Positions 12,433 to 35,867 of a stretch of 64,000 nt of DNA are shown piece after piece. The DNA lies in assembly GCA_021292105.1 (NCBI GenBank), contig CM037867.1, positions 10,729,721 through 10,793,720 of the forward strand, given 5' to 3'. The first letter of the stretch is position 1; each line of letters begins with the position of its first letter. The position numbers and the translations under genes were made by a program. The notes under the pieces were generated by a model, which did not search any database, was not told where the DNA came from, and saw only the letters and a list, made by a program, of their open reading frames with translations. This DNA comes from Anadara kagoshimensis (lineage: Eukaryota; Mollusca; Bivalvia; Arcoida; Arcidae).

Positions 12433-12635
12433 ATGAGCAGAAAGAGAAACCTAAATTTCAGCGATATGGAGGTAGAGATTTTATTGAGCGAGATCGGCAA
12501 GCATAAAAGTGTGTTTTTTCCGAAGTTTTAAACACTATAACAAACAATTCAAAAAGAAATTTTGGGAGGACATACGTGAAAAAGTTAATTACTCCAATAC
12601 ATCGTCACACCAAAGTACAGTCGAAGAATTAAATT
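12433..12635 (+). pseudogene. Decayed Myb/SANT-like DNA-binding domain fragment
   Basis: An ATG at 12433 opens MSRKRNLNFSDMEVEILL, followed by EIGKHKSVFFPKF and a stop at 12529-12531. The next two frames carry on the same domain: NTITNNSK in one, then KKKFWEDIREKVN and QSTVEEL in another. This order matches the Myb/SANT-like domain of Harbinger-associated MYB proteins and NAIF1-type nuclear proteins, where a helix ending in F/W-x-D-I-x-x-K-V-N is typical. At least two frame changes in 200 bases and no downstream continuation mark it as a dead copy, probably transposon-derived. Assignment is from motif memory only. Confidence 0.5.
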
Positions 12636-12997
12636 AAATTAATTTGGATTTTTTTGAAAATTTCATGGAATAACGCGAATAACGAGTTCTTAAAATATAC
12701 AAAATTATTATATATCTAAAGATACATGTAATTCACTCGGGTGAGTTTAAGATTTGAAACGTGCCATGTAATAAACCCCGTGCATAAGAGAGTGATTCAA
12801 TATATCGTATGATACATTCCTATACAGGGACAATATAAGAAGCTTAAACGCACAATAACATTTTTAGGAAATCTAACATGAGTTTTTAATCATATTATAA
12901 ACGTTTAATTTTGATTACATGTATTTTCAAAATATAGTGAGTTTTATAAAAAAAATTATTTGTGTATTTTCTTTCAGTTATTCCTAAGGGAGACCTT

Positions 12998-13002
<5 letters not shown>

Positions 13003-13049
<47 letters not shown>
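13003..13049. repeat. (GA)n microsatellite
   Basis: Uninterrupted GA dinucleotides over about 47 bases. Confidence 0.95.
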
Positions 13050-13051
<2 letters not shown>

Positions 13052-13234
13052 AATGTGTTTCTAATGTGATTTATGTACTTTTAGATTCCCTAAATGATTC
13101 CGACTCCGATATGTAAAATCAACAACAACAACAAAATCTAATGGATTGTCTTTGTCTCTTAAAACTCTATTTCGACGTATGTTTTAATATCTTCGTTGTC
13201 TCACATGTAAATAAACAGCTGTCGTCTTGATTTA

Positions 13235-13440
13235 TTTAGAATATCCTAAAACTAGGATTGCCCTAAGATGGTCTTAGGACACCTATATACCTGTCCTAAG
13301 TTTAGGATCATATTTAGGACTCTCTCAAATTGCGACACCTTCGACAAACCGACTTAGGACGAAAAACATGTCTTAGGACCAGGTTAGGACAAATTTTAGT
13401 CTTAGGATAGCTTCGAAAAACCGGCCCCAGTATGATAACC
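13235..13440. repeat. CTTAGGA-rich dispersed repeat
   Basis: The heptamer TCCTAAG/CTTAGGA and near variants occur about nine times in both orientations, ending in 'CTTCGAAAAACCGGCCCCAG'. The spacing is irregular, so this is a fold-back or MITE-type element rather than a satellite. No coding potential. Confidence 0.5.
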
Positions 13441-13707
13441 ACGCCACCGATCACGATTTTGACATTTAACCTAGTGCCCGCACGTAATTTTACATACATA
13501 AAATCGAACATTTGCAAGCGACACTAAAAACAAAAGACAGCACTTCGAAAGCATGTATTTTAAATAGAAATTTATAGATTAAAAAAAAATTATTCAGTTT
13601 AATTAAATAGACGTTCTAATAACTTGCAACGGTGACAGACCGTAGACGGGAACAGGGGGAATTACATTTTTGTGTGAGCATACTTTTGGAAGCGGTAACT
13701 TTTAATT

Positions 13708-14444
13708 ACTGGTCCCGGTTTCACAATCATTCCTTAACTAAGATTTTCCTTAACTTGAATTTAGTAAATTTTGACAATTTTTTCGAAACTACAAACAAAC
13801 ATTTTTGACAAAAACTGAATACATGTACAAATGTTATAAGCTTTCATTCATTATTTATTTCCTCTATAAAAGAGATATTACATTATAACATATGTGTTAA
13901 CATATATACATGTATAATACTAAATGTCAAAAGTTTAACACAAGAACAACTAAATAAATAAATGGTACATATTTACATATTTATGCATAATATATTATGT
14001 CTGAGTAACACCTGTGACCATCTACCCCCTTGTATTTAGGGTGGAGATATATGTGGCTGACATCTGTTTCACAAAGCAGTAGCAGGCAGTGGTAAACCGA
14101 TGAAGATGGGGTTGCTCTAAATTTAGTCCTTCGCTATTTCCCAACAGTACCAACGTAAAATCAGTTTCACTACAGCTTAGTAGAAAAGCTGATATGTAAA
14201 TTGGAAAGTCGTCTGTTAATTTTTCGAGAAACAGATTTCGAATCGCATTCAGAGATAAACATGTGCTTAAGATGTGTTCCAGTAGGTCACTATATATCGA
14301 GTCACATAAGTAGCAGACATTGACACTATGTTGTGGGGGTACATTATCTTAAAAACTTACAAAATTATTAAAATTTGAAATTTTGACAAATTTAAGTTAA
14401 GGAAAATCTTAGTTAAGGAATGGTTGTGAAACTGGCGCCTGGTC
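13708..14444. mobile_element. Inverted-repeat element (MITE-like), about 735 bp
   Basis: The left end has 'CGGTTTCACAATCATTCC' then TTAACTAAGATTTTCC; the right end is its near-complement (GGAAAATCTTAGTTAAGG, AATGGTTGTGAAACTGG). The arms match over about 70 bases. The interior has no long ORF. A shorter relative with the same arms sits at 58015-58270. The family has no name I can assign. Confidence 0.7.
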
Positions 14445-14559
14445 GGCCACAGAAATGAAAGCAAATATAATAAAAATATCATTTTGATTTAAAAAAGTAT
14501 AATTAGATACATCATGACGTCATCTGACTACATAACGTCAAACCTTTCTTTAGGTTAAG

Positions 14560-15540
14560 TCAAAGTTGACCAGGTTTTTGCGATATTTATAGCTTAAAAA
14601 ATTGTTGTCAACACAAAATGCACAAGTAATGCTTTTAAAATTTCGCAAAACAATAAAACGACATTTAAATCAATATAAACGTCACGCCGTTACGTTGAGC
14701 AAAAGCGATTTTCTTGCGAGATTTAAACCTTTACATATATAGTTATAGTTGTTTTCTTTTATGAAAAGTGTTAAAATGTCAGTTTATACTTTGTGTTTAT
14801 TTGAAAAAGTTACAAATGATTGTAAATATAAGGAATGACATTTACTTTGACTGTACTGGAGTTATGCAGTAGAATGGACTGTCTCAAATAACCATGAAAG
14901 CCTTCGGCTTTCATTTAATTTGAGACAGTCCATTCTACTGCATAACTCCATGCAGTACAGTCAAAGTAAATGTCATTCCTTAATTCAAGGCTTAAAAATT
15001 GCCACGGTATTATCAACACAAATTAAAATCATAAATGATTAAGGACTTTCAAATATCAAAAACTAATAAAGTGACAATCGAACTGAATAACGTCAAACAG
15101 TTACGCTGACCCGACGTGAAATAATTGCAATATTTATATATGAATTATCAAGGCTAAAAAAATTGTATTATTTACATGAAACTGAAAGACACAAATTACC
15201 TGTATTCGTTTCAAATTACGCGAAATAAAAGTCACAATCGAATTGAATAACGTCAAATGGTTACGCTCACCCAACGTAAAATAATTTCAATATTTACATA
15301 TGAATTATCAAGGCTAAAAAAATTGTATTATCAAAACAATTTATTAAATAAGACAAATAATTCGTTTCAAATTTCGCGAAACAATAAAATGACAATCGCA
15401 CTGAAAATAACGCCAACCAGTTATACGTACGCTATCAAACGTAAAAATATTGCACTACATAATTAATATGAATTATTAAGTATTAATTTTAAAAAATGCA
15501 CAAATGATTCGTTTCAAATTTCTCCCAAAAAATAAAACAA
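14560..15540. repeat. About 155-bp tandem repeats, roughly four copies
   Basis: The block 'GACAATCGAACTGAATAACG', then TTACGCT-ACCC, then AATTATCAAGGCTAAAAAAA recurs near 15078, 15233 and 15391, with a weaker copy near 14650. Spacing is 155-158 bases. Bivalve 'pearl' elements are known to contain central tandem repeats of about 160 bp; the resemblance is structural only. Confidence 0.65.
14830..14981. repeat. Near-perfect 152-bp palindrome (fold-back element)
   Basis: The left arm starts AAGGAATGACATTTACTTTG and the right arm ends CAAAGTAAATGTCATTCCTT. The arms are about 62 bases and nearly identical, around a loop that itself contains GAAAGCCTTCGGCTTTC. It lies between copies of the 155-bp tandem repeat. 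Confidence 0.9.
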
Positions 15541-16469
15541 AACGGGGATTATGAAAATAAAAGTTAAAGTGAATAAAATAGTAGAAAATAATAGTATTTA
15601 ATATCTGCCGAGTTTCCGTTATTTAAAATCAATTTATGCTGTCAATAATCGCTTGACCTTTCACCCCTACAGAAAAAGGTAATGGTCCCGCCCACATTTC
15701 CATCATAGCGCGCAGTCATTTTGTATATCCAGCACAACTGGCTTATCAAAAGCAGTTAAATACGCATGCTGTATAGAATAACGAGGCGAATCACTTTTAT
15801 CATCGTGTGTTTAAAAGTCTTAACGAGTGGGATAAACTTACCGTAACATCAGAAAATCCCAATAAACATGAATAATCCACTAAATCAATCCATTGTCTAT
15901 ACCAAGTTTGCTTGTCGTTTCCTTGTCTGGCTATATAGGTCACCAATAACTGACTAATCACGTGGTATTGAAATCACCGCCCACTATTTAATGAAGTGCG
16001 TCTAAATAGTCTTCATTTAAATAAATACAATGTTGTATTATGATTAAACCTAACAATAATGTAAATACCGTGTGTTGGGGTACGTGTTATAAATGCGTGT
16101 ATATTCAGGTATATTTATAAAATATACATTGTAAATCCATTTAGCCAATAATTTGATTTGTCTATTTTTAGCCAACGTATATAGTATCACGGCTATTAAA
16201 CAAATTACTCAGTATTTGCGATTGTTTCATTATAGTATATACACAGTGTATGAAGAACAGTAACTGGAAGAACTCACAATATTTGACTAAGACCACTGAT
16301 CACGGTGCAAATGACTCCACAATCGGTTATATTCAAGATATGAAGTCATCGCGGACTGGCGTGGTTAAACATTACGTCATGAAACGTCGTGTTATTTAAG
16401 AAAATGTGACTTGTAAACGGGTCACATAAAGAACAGTATACAATAGTTAATTGACCAATAGTAATAAAA
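15541..16469. other. Non-coding stretch
   Basis: No gene or recognised repeat seen. Confidence 0.4.
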
Positions 16470-16985
16470 AACCAAACATATGCCAATTCAACGCATGTCC
16501 AAACCAAAATCCAAAAGCAAAAGCGGCTAGCTAAAATTAGGTTAAACACGTGAACTCGCCCAGGGCAGCGAGACTGGGTGCGCCGGAAGGGTAAGCGCCT
16601 CCTGCGTAGCTAGTTTCTCCCGCCAGGCGTGTAATAAAAATGGTAACGAAAGGAACAGGAACTGTGCATGACGTTAAATATACCCGGGCTAATTTTGGAT
16701 ACGTACAGAGACTTCATACTCATCAACAATGTTGTGATGACGACCATAAAACTTCTTGAGAACCTTGATAAGCCTTGACCTTGTGTCAAAAATTTATTTG
16801 TAAGCAGTTTGCTTCGTTGTATAAAGTTTCAGTATTGGGAACAAGCCGCGTATCATAGCTTGCAATTGTGAAACAAATCGTCACCATTTGCAGGAGAAGC
16901 AGGTACGTGTATATTATAGCATAGAAAAGGAAAGTTGACAATAAAAAATTGAAGTCATCGCGTTTGTCATACAGCTTCAAATGAA
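16470..16985 (-). repeat. Dispersed repeat family R, long copy 2
   Basis: Minus-strand copy. In reverse it has the R core (GCGCCGGAAGGGTAAGCG) and continues for several hundred bases with 'GTTGTGATGACGACCATAAA' and AGGAGAAGCAGGTACG. The same order, inverted, is seen at 35868-36320, so family R is at least about 500 bp long. Confidence 0.65.
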
Positions 16986-18255
16986 AGCTTATTAACCGCT
17001 AATTAATTTCTGCTCTACTTGTTGGAACTAAACCTTGTTTCTATTTACTAACTAAATAATTATTCAAAATGTTTTTTTGTTTTTGTTTTTGTTTTTTTTT
17101 TGTTTTTTTTTATTAACACATTTTTATGCCACTTCAAGTGATTCAAAGCCAGTAACAGAATGTAACGTCTCCTTACTTGAAATCTTTCTTTTTGTAAAAG
17201 CATAATACAGCATGTTAGATTGACAATCTAGTGCTAGCCAGCATTTGGACGACGCACTACGCTTGTCAGAACATTGTTGGCACCTCAAACTTGCTCTGAT
17301 GCTAAAATGAGATGCAACGGTTGCACGACTATCAAGCCGGTTGGATTGGTACTGTTTTGTTCAGTGCTGAGGCAACACATACAGGCTTTAAATAGAAGAA
17401 TTTACAGCTTTTCTTTAAAACAATACCATGGAGATCTAGAGCCCAACATATTCAGTGTTGGCCCTTACACAGTTACAACTAATATAATCAGTACGCGAGT
17501 ATCAACGCGTTTCTTCTTACTTTAAGCTTCTTCTCCAACTGCAGTGCAAAATCACTTAAATATTGTCGAACTTTACAATAAACAATATGCGAGCAATATC
17601 TGTTACAATTGATTTGGCTGTCAAAGTTTGTTATCCAATAAAACTAGCAAGCGCCGAGTCTTTTGTCGAAATCACGGTGACAGCAATGAAACCGAGTGAT
17701 GAAATGCTGATGTTAACACGGTTCTTTGCTGGAAAACATACAAAACCGTTTAAATTAAGAAAAGCATAACATTATCCCTGCTATTTATTTATTTGCTTAT
17801 TTATTTTGCTTTTTACCCGTCTAAATATGGATTTTATGAAAACTTTAAATATGTGTAAACTTTTAAAATGGTGATTTTATTTTAATTTTTCAAACGTTTG
17901 CCTTCCCACAGTGTTATGTCATTAAATCATTATTTACTGACAGTAAACCAGACCCCGATTGTGGAGGAAAATTTTTATTTTGAAAACTGATGATAAGGCA
18001 CCCGATAATTCGGCATAGACTTTATATTTAAAACTTGCAGAAATTCTTTTTAAAAGTTCAATAATAAATTTAAATTAGAGGTTACTCGTTAACTGTACAT
18101 TGTCAGGGTTGTAATATTATAATTAGATATAATATTGAATTTCCATCTTTTGTAGCATAATATCCTAACCGGATTGCTGTTAGATATCTCTTTTTCAAGT
18201 AAGAAATTATTTTGCACTTATCAAAAGTTGTCGCCCTTTACTAATCACTGTACAC
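16986..18255. other. Region upstream of POFUT2
   Basis: AT-rich, with a T-rich run near 17070-17110. It should hold the POFUT2 promoter and 5' UTR, but I see no clear TATA box or other core motif. Small ORFs here are not supported. Confidence 0.4.
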
Positions 18256-28713
<10,458 letters not shown>

Positions 28714-29226
28714 TGGATGTTATGTATAGTATCACAGAGACTGTTAAGTTTGATTTTTTATATACATGTACATTTGCTAACATTGTTTTACTTATAGTCC
28801 CATATCTTTGCATTTAAAGGGCAAGGGATTCTGTAATGCTTTTATATGTCATATGCCATCATGGTCATAATGATATAATTTAAATTTTGACTATCTTGCT
28901 GTCTTTGTGTAAATTATTCTGTTAACATGGTTAAGAATGAATTACTTGTATAAATTATGTCTTCTGAAACTGCATGTGGAGGAGGAGGCATTTATGTTTT
29001 CCTCATTTGTTTATTACCAAACCCCTTTTACTTTAACATTTTACTAAACAAAGCTCTTCTCTCTAGGTTTGAATCTCAATCAGGGCAAATTTTTAAAATA
29101 TGAAACAATGTGTTGGTCTGCTTTATTTCATGTTCCTTAGGTCAATAGTTTTATTCAGACACTCCAGTTTTCTCCATCATCCAAGACCTGATCACCTTAA
29201 TGTAACAGAAGAAATCTTGACTGGGG

Positions 29227-29232
29227 AATAAA
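29227..29232 (+). promoter_or_regulatory. Candidate POFUT2 polyadenylation signal
   Basis: First canonical AATAAA I found after the stop, about 510 bases downstream. It lies in SINE-like sequence, so the true 3' end may be elsewhere. Confidence 0.3.
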
Positions 29233-29239
29233 ATTGCAT

Positions 29240-32200
29240 TGCTTCACTACACTTTTACAATAATACATGTACCAAGTAGTTGTACATTGTTTAATGAATG
29301 AAAGTTTTCCAGATTTTAAAGAAATGATCTGTTAATTGTTAGTGTTTGTTTTATAAAATTATATTGTATTTTATAATTGTTAAAGTTTGACACAATAATG
29401 AAAATAATAAGCTTTACATTTATTGGTCGACATTGTTTATATGTCTTTAAATATTGAAATATATATAATACTGCCATACCATATTGCCAAAATATTTTTG
29501 AATTTTTTCAAATATACATGTATATTCACTTAAAAAGTGATTCTTGTTTGTTTTAATAATATTAATGGGTTGCATAAAAAAGAATAAGAAGAAGTAGTGG
29601 TAGAATCTACTTGTATACATTTCTGTAATTAAGTCCTACCTACAGGGCTGGTTTAGTCCAGGAGAATTAATTGTCTCTATTAATAAACTGTATCAGTAAA
29701 AGCAGTGAATCTCAGAAAATGTTGATTTTACAGTCTTCCGTGACCAGAGTGACAGACCTAAGCTAGTTATGGAATTTGTAATTGTGATCAGAACTAGAAT
29801 GTTGAATACAACCGTTTAAGCTATGCAATTACCAGCATATATTATTGTGTTTGTAGGTTTTACTACTAGTTGTTTGTTAACAATAGTATATATTTTACTG
29901 ATCATTTGTTTATGTTGTTAGATTTTTATTTGGCATACATTATTATTGTATTGGTCTTTAACTTCAAAACTTAACTATTGTCATTTTGTTTAAATGTTAA
30001 AATAATTGTTTTTGTTGAAATTAATTTTAATGCCTATGAAGAAATTTGTATAATCTAAATTCCCTACAGTGTTATAGCTGAAAAACTTTCCTCTGCTTGT
30101 GTGACTGTCAGAGTAAAGTCCAATTATGACAACATTTAACACTGTTTTCTTTGTTTTGCATAAATACAAGGTGATAAAAGCTTTGATCAATGAAAGGTAA
30201 TGCATCAGTTCATATTATATATGTACATATAAGCTGATAAGTGTTTGAAGGTTATGGAACTCTTGTATAATAAGGGCTCTCATTGCTTTGTTTTTGGAGC
30301 AGATATTCAATTTTCACAATTAAAAATCATATGGTTTTTTGCACAATCACTTTACCAATTTTCACAATTTTGAAAATACCTTTACTCGGTAGTAATTTAA
30401 GGCAAACAAAAACCTTGTCACCTATAGCTGGTTCCATCTCAATACATGTATAACCCTAATTGATTTTTTAACTCACTCTTTTTATAAAACAATAATTTGA
30501 CAAAGGAATTAATCACAAAGCAATAAGTTAGTGTAAAGAAGTTAATTCTGTAAATTTTTGTAAGATATTTTTTTAAGTACCTAGTCCCAATAATCAATCA
30601 GAACTTTAACTAGTCAGAGTATAGTGTTCAATCTGAGAATGGAGGAGTCATCTTGACAACACTTTCAAAAAATGGGCCATATTTTTTTTCAAAATGGGGG
30701 TCAGCATTATATAACATTAATTGTAAAATGTGCCAACTTATTTGTATGTTTCCAGTGACACAGGATATATAGCATGTGCATAAATAGATTTAATAATTGG
30801 TTACTTTAAACGTAGTTTTATTCATGGTCAAACGTTTTTACTGAACGTCAAATAAAATGTATTCTAGATCTTATAGTCAGTTTCATAAATCTGCGAATAT
30901 TATACCCTGGAAAAAAAGTTGGAAATTTCACCACAAAAAATTTGAACATGTGCAATTAAAGTATATAAATTACAAATAAATTATTTTTTACAATTAATAG
31001 TCAAGTGTTAAGCTTTAAGACAAAAATTGAAACTCTTCTGACACTAGATTGGCCATAAGTGGGTCCTTATTTGCCAAAGTAAGTCCCTAGTTCTGACAGG
31101 TTTTAAGGGTCTTTATTATAATTTGGGGCCAATGTCACAAGACCTCCTTCTAGATTGAACACTGTCAATATATATGTACTTATCATGTCACTGCCAAATG
31201 TATATATACCAGTACACATTGTGCTTATTTTGTTAATGTGTGTTATGTTGTTTTCAACATCATATTGCTTAAATACTTATAAAATTTAAGTGCATTGAAT
31301 AAAGTGTTTTAAATTGTTGAAATTCTTTGATTGTAAAGTATGACAAATAAAACAAGGAGAGACTGGGGGACCAAGTAATAAGTTTGAGTGCTTCATTATA
31401 CATGTACACATGTTTTGAAACCTGAAGTTCTACTTTAGATCTACAGAATTTAAAACTTAACTAGAGAATTGAAGCAGAATAGGAGCTTTACTGAATTATT
31501 TTTTTTACAGTGGTCAAAAGGTCACATGATATCATGGGCACCTTTTATTTTTCCTTTCAGATATATGTGTTTTGTTTTGTATTCGAGTATTTTTTCCATA
31601 TCTTTTGTTTGATATCAGAATACAGTCTTATTTAATTGTGTGTGCAAGAAGACAAATGGTTGTTTGAGTTACATTTAAAAGCAGTATGTAATGGTTGTTT
31701 GTGATACATTTTTAATGTACAGTGAAACAATAATAACAGAGCATATAGTCCATCAGCAGAATTGTGGCTTAGTGTTTATGTACATGGAAAAGTCATTATA
31801 ATGTAGATAGCCTAAGATAGGGATATATAAAGGTGGAGTTGATAAATGATGCATAAAGGTGTGAATATACATATACGATAACACTGTATTAATACCTATT
31901 GGTGTATAATAAACTCGTCTGTGTTTATAAACACTCTGCCACAATATCGCTGATGAACTATAACAAGGCATATTATTATTATTATTATTCTCTTTTTTGA
32001 GTTATCTAATAAATTTTTAACTTTTGAAAAGTCGGAGGCAAATAATGGCTTTAATTCCTTATATGGTAGACAGTCTTAATTAATAAATGTAAATGGTAGT
32101 CTTGTGTTTGGATGGGATTTATCTATGCACCTAAAGGTACTGTGTTGTATGTGCAATCTTAATTGAAGTCTACCTTAGTACCTGGTTTGGAGCTTATCTA

Positions 32201-32790
32201 TACACATTAACAGGATTACTGTAAATAGAAACTAGATATAGTACAGACCTGTCTGAAGTTTAACACCTAGCTATTCAATTGGTGTCAAATCGTCCCCTCT
32301 TTATCTGGACAACTTTTCAACCCAGTTTAGACTCCTTTTACTTAGCTAAGTGTTAAACTTTAGACGTGTCTTTACTGTACACTCACTCACATGCATCAAG
32401 CACATCCACTTTAGAATGAGGTACATTATTCTTGATTCTGTTACACTTGATTATAGTATTATGTAGATAACCAGAGTCATTTATTATACACACTGGAATT
32501 TATATATATTTAATACACGTTATCCAATAAATGATATATTTATTATGAACTTTTTTTTCTGTCTTTTTTGTATTTGTTTACATTTCAAGAAATAAAAAAG
32601 CAAAACAAACATCACTTTGCCAAGGCCTTCAGTGGACATACTAAGGAAAAAGTAAATGAAAAAGGCAAAGACTGACCTGGAAAAAGTACTTGAAAATTAA
32701 ATGACCGAGGAGGGACATGGATGGAATAGCACTCGGGAACTATCAAAATGACAGAAGAAGACGAAAAAAGTTGTCGGCGACCTATATGTT
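29240..32790. other. Intergenic, AT-rich
   Basis: No coding sequence or clear repeat family apart from a short (ATT)n near 31970-31988. ORFs here are short and unsupported. Confidence 0.45.
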
Positions 32791-32796
32791 CCCTGT

Positions 32797-35424
32797 AGTC
32801 TCACTTAGCATACATTTGGAATTTCAAGGTAAAAAGGTAGGATTTTTATGTATGCTAAGTGAGACTGGAACATGTTTGTGGATCATGGAGAGAACAATAG
32901 AAATTAATTACAGGTAAACTAAAGTCTGTTTCAAGATAAAATGGCATTAATGCAAATCATACAAGCACCATACAACCAATTTAACAAGATTTAAATGTGT
33001 TCAATTCTATTTTAATCTGAATACTGAAAACTGTTGAAGATGTTAGCCAATATCTTTATAATAATATAATCAAAATTATTTTTTTAACATTCACATTTTC
33101 AAATTGTGAAAAAGACAGAATTTTCACTATAATTAGCAGGTTTTACCAATAAATAAAAAATTATGGAATACTTTAAACAGAAAATAATAATAATTTTTTA
33201 CAAAGTCCATAAATCTCACTACATAAGGGAATTTTTAACAAAAACTTAAAGATTTTTTTAAATAAAAAACAAAAGTTAACATCGTTATTGTCATTACATT
33301 TCCCTTAGAAACTGCTTGAAATCCTGGTGTAGACTAGTTTATTAAAATTTTGTTTTTCTAAAACTTGACTATATTCCCGTTCATAAAACAAATTTATTGA
33401 TTTATTTCTATGTATTTCTTCCTTTATTTAATTTTATTTATTTATTTTAATTTTCTTTCTATATTTATTTATTTACCAATTTTTATTTCTTTACTGTTTT
33501 TTATTAATACATTTATTTATTTATTGATCTATTTATTTATTTACAAGTTTTATTTATTTCATTTACTATTTTTTATTAATTAACTGATTAAATTATTTAT
33601 ATTTCTTATTTATTTATTCTTCTACTGGTTTTCATTTCTTATGAATAAATGAATGAATGAATGAATGAATGAATGAATGAATGAATTTCTTTATTGAAAA
33701 AGCTGATAATATTTTTTTAAATATTGAATATTCAGCTTCTTATGAAACAAGTGAAATTTCAAGTCTATTGAAGTTATATATCCAAGTTTGAATCACACCA
33801 CCAAATCAAAACATGTGTGATCGTTTTATTTATTTATTTTTTTAAATTTCATTCATTCTTTTCCTGTTTTTTTTAATTACCTTTGAATGTATGAATGAAC
33901 GGATTTATTTATTTATTTATTAACTGATTATTATTTTTTATTGATATTCTTTTATTGTTATTTTTTGTTGCGTTTTACAAAAAAAAAAAACAAAACCAGA
34001 CTAATCTTTAACTATGATGATAATTATGCATATTTAGGAAATAGACTATAGCCAGGTGTACATGTCTCAGGTGAAATTTGGTGATTTTAAAATGTATGCT
34101 AAGTGAGACTCTGGATTTTTATGTATGCTAAGTGAGACTGGAACATGTTTGTGGATCATGGAGAGAACAATAGAAATTAATTACAGGTAAACTAAAGTCT
34201 GTTTCAAGATAAAATGGCATTAATGCAAATCATACAAGCACCATACAACCAATTTAACAAGATTTAAATGTGTTCAATTCTATTTTAATCTGAATACTGA
34301 AAACTGTTGAAGATGTTAGCCAATATCTTTATAATAATATAATCAAAATTATTTTTTTAACATTCACATTTTCAAATTGTGAAAAAGACAGAATTTTCAC
34401 TATAATTAGCAGGTTTTACCAATAAATAAAAAATTATGGAATACTTTAAACAGAAAATAATAATAATTTTTTACAAAGTCCATAAATCTCACTACATAAG
34501 GGAATTTTTAACAAAAACTTAAAGATTTTTTTAAATAAAAAACAAAAGTTAACATCGTTATTGTCATTACATTTCCCTTAGAAACTGCTTGAAATCCTGG
34601 TGTAGACTAGTTTATTAAAATTTTGTTTTTCTAAAACTTGACTATATTCCCGTTCATAAAACAAATTTATTGATTTATTTCTATGTATTTCTTCCTTTAT
34701 TTAATTTTATTTATTTATTTTAATTTTCTTTCTATATTTATTTATTTACCAATTTTTATTTCTTTACTGTTTTTTATTAATACATTTATTTATTTATTGA
34801 TCTATTTATTTATTTACAAGTTTTATTTATTTCATTTACTATTTTTTATTAATTAACTGATTAAATTATTTATATTTCTTATTTATTTATTCTTCTACTG
34901 GTTTTCATTTCTTATGAATAAATGAATGAATGAATGAATGAATGAATGAATGAATGAATGAATGAATTTCTTTATTGAAAAAGCTGATAATATTTTTTTA
35001 AATATTGAATATTCAGCTTCTTATGAAACAAGTGAAATTTCAAGTCTATTGAAGTTATATATCCAAGTTTGAATCACACCACCAAATCAAAACATGTGTG
35101 ATCGTTTTATTTATTTATTTTTTTAAATTTCATTCATTCTTTTCCTGTTTTTTTAATTACCTTTGAATGTATGAATGAACGGATTTATTTATTTATTTAT
35201 TAACTGATTATTATTTTTTATTGATATTCTTTTATTGTTATTTTTTGTTGCGTTTTACAAAAAAACAAAAACAAAACCAGACTAATCTTTAACTATGATG
35301 ATAATTATGCATATTTAGGAAATAGACTATAGCCAGGTGTACATGTCTCAGGTGAAATTTGGTGATTTTAAAATGTATGCTAAGTGAGACTCTGGATTTT
35401 TAAAATGTATGCTGAGTGAGACTA
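32797..35424. repeat. Element bounded by ATGTATGCTAAGTGAGACT tags, with a 1273-bp tandem duplication
   Basis: The tag occurs once inverted at 32797-32815 (AGTCTCACTTAGCATACAT) and then direct near 32848, 34092, 34121, 35375 and 35405 (last copy GCTGAG). Between tags, 32841-34113 and 34114-35386 are near-identical; differences are in (AATG)n length and homopolymers. The interior is TTTA/TTAT-rich and non-coding. Confidence 0.85.
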
Positions 35425-35626
35425 AACCATATGTTCTACAGTGGAGTGAAAAAAGGCTTAAGTGAAGTAAAGTTCTTTTGGGTGATATTTTAGATTCAGT
35501 GTATATACATGTATATAGTATGCATACATGGAGTGAAGTGAAGATTTAAGTTCTAGTCAAGATTCTCATTTACAAACTTTCTCATCTTAGGATCTGCATT
35601 AGTATTCCAAAAGCAATACATTAAAA

Positions 35627-35811
35627 GTTTCTGGTATTTCGTATTGATGCAATATTAATATGAAGATGAGGTTTATCTCTTAATAATCTTAAACTTAGAG
35701 ATTATGTGAATGTGATCTATCCTCGTCAGCATTAAATAAAAGACGACCGATTCTTATAAACCTCATCTTTATATCTGTATTAATATTGCATCAATACGAA
35801 ATACCAGAAAC
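35627..35811. repeat. Fold-back element, arms about 50 bp
   Basis: GTTTCTGGTATTTCGTATTG at the left is the complement of CAATACGAAATACCAGAAAC at the right. The arms continue through ATGCAATATTAATA and end in the AAGATGAGGTTTA pair. Confidence 0.85.
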
Positions 35812-35867
35812 ATTCAATTTTCATATTCAGACTTAACCTTAATTGTGAAAAGACTACATTTGAATCT

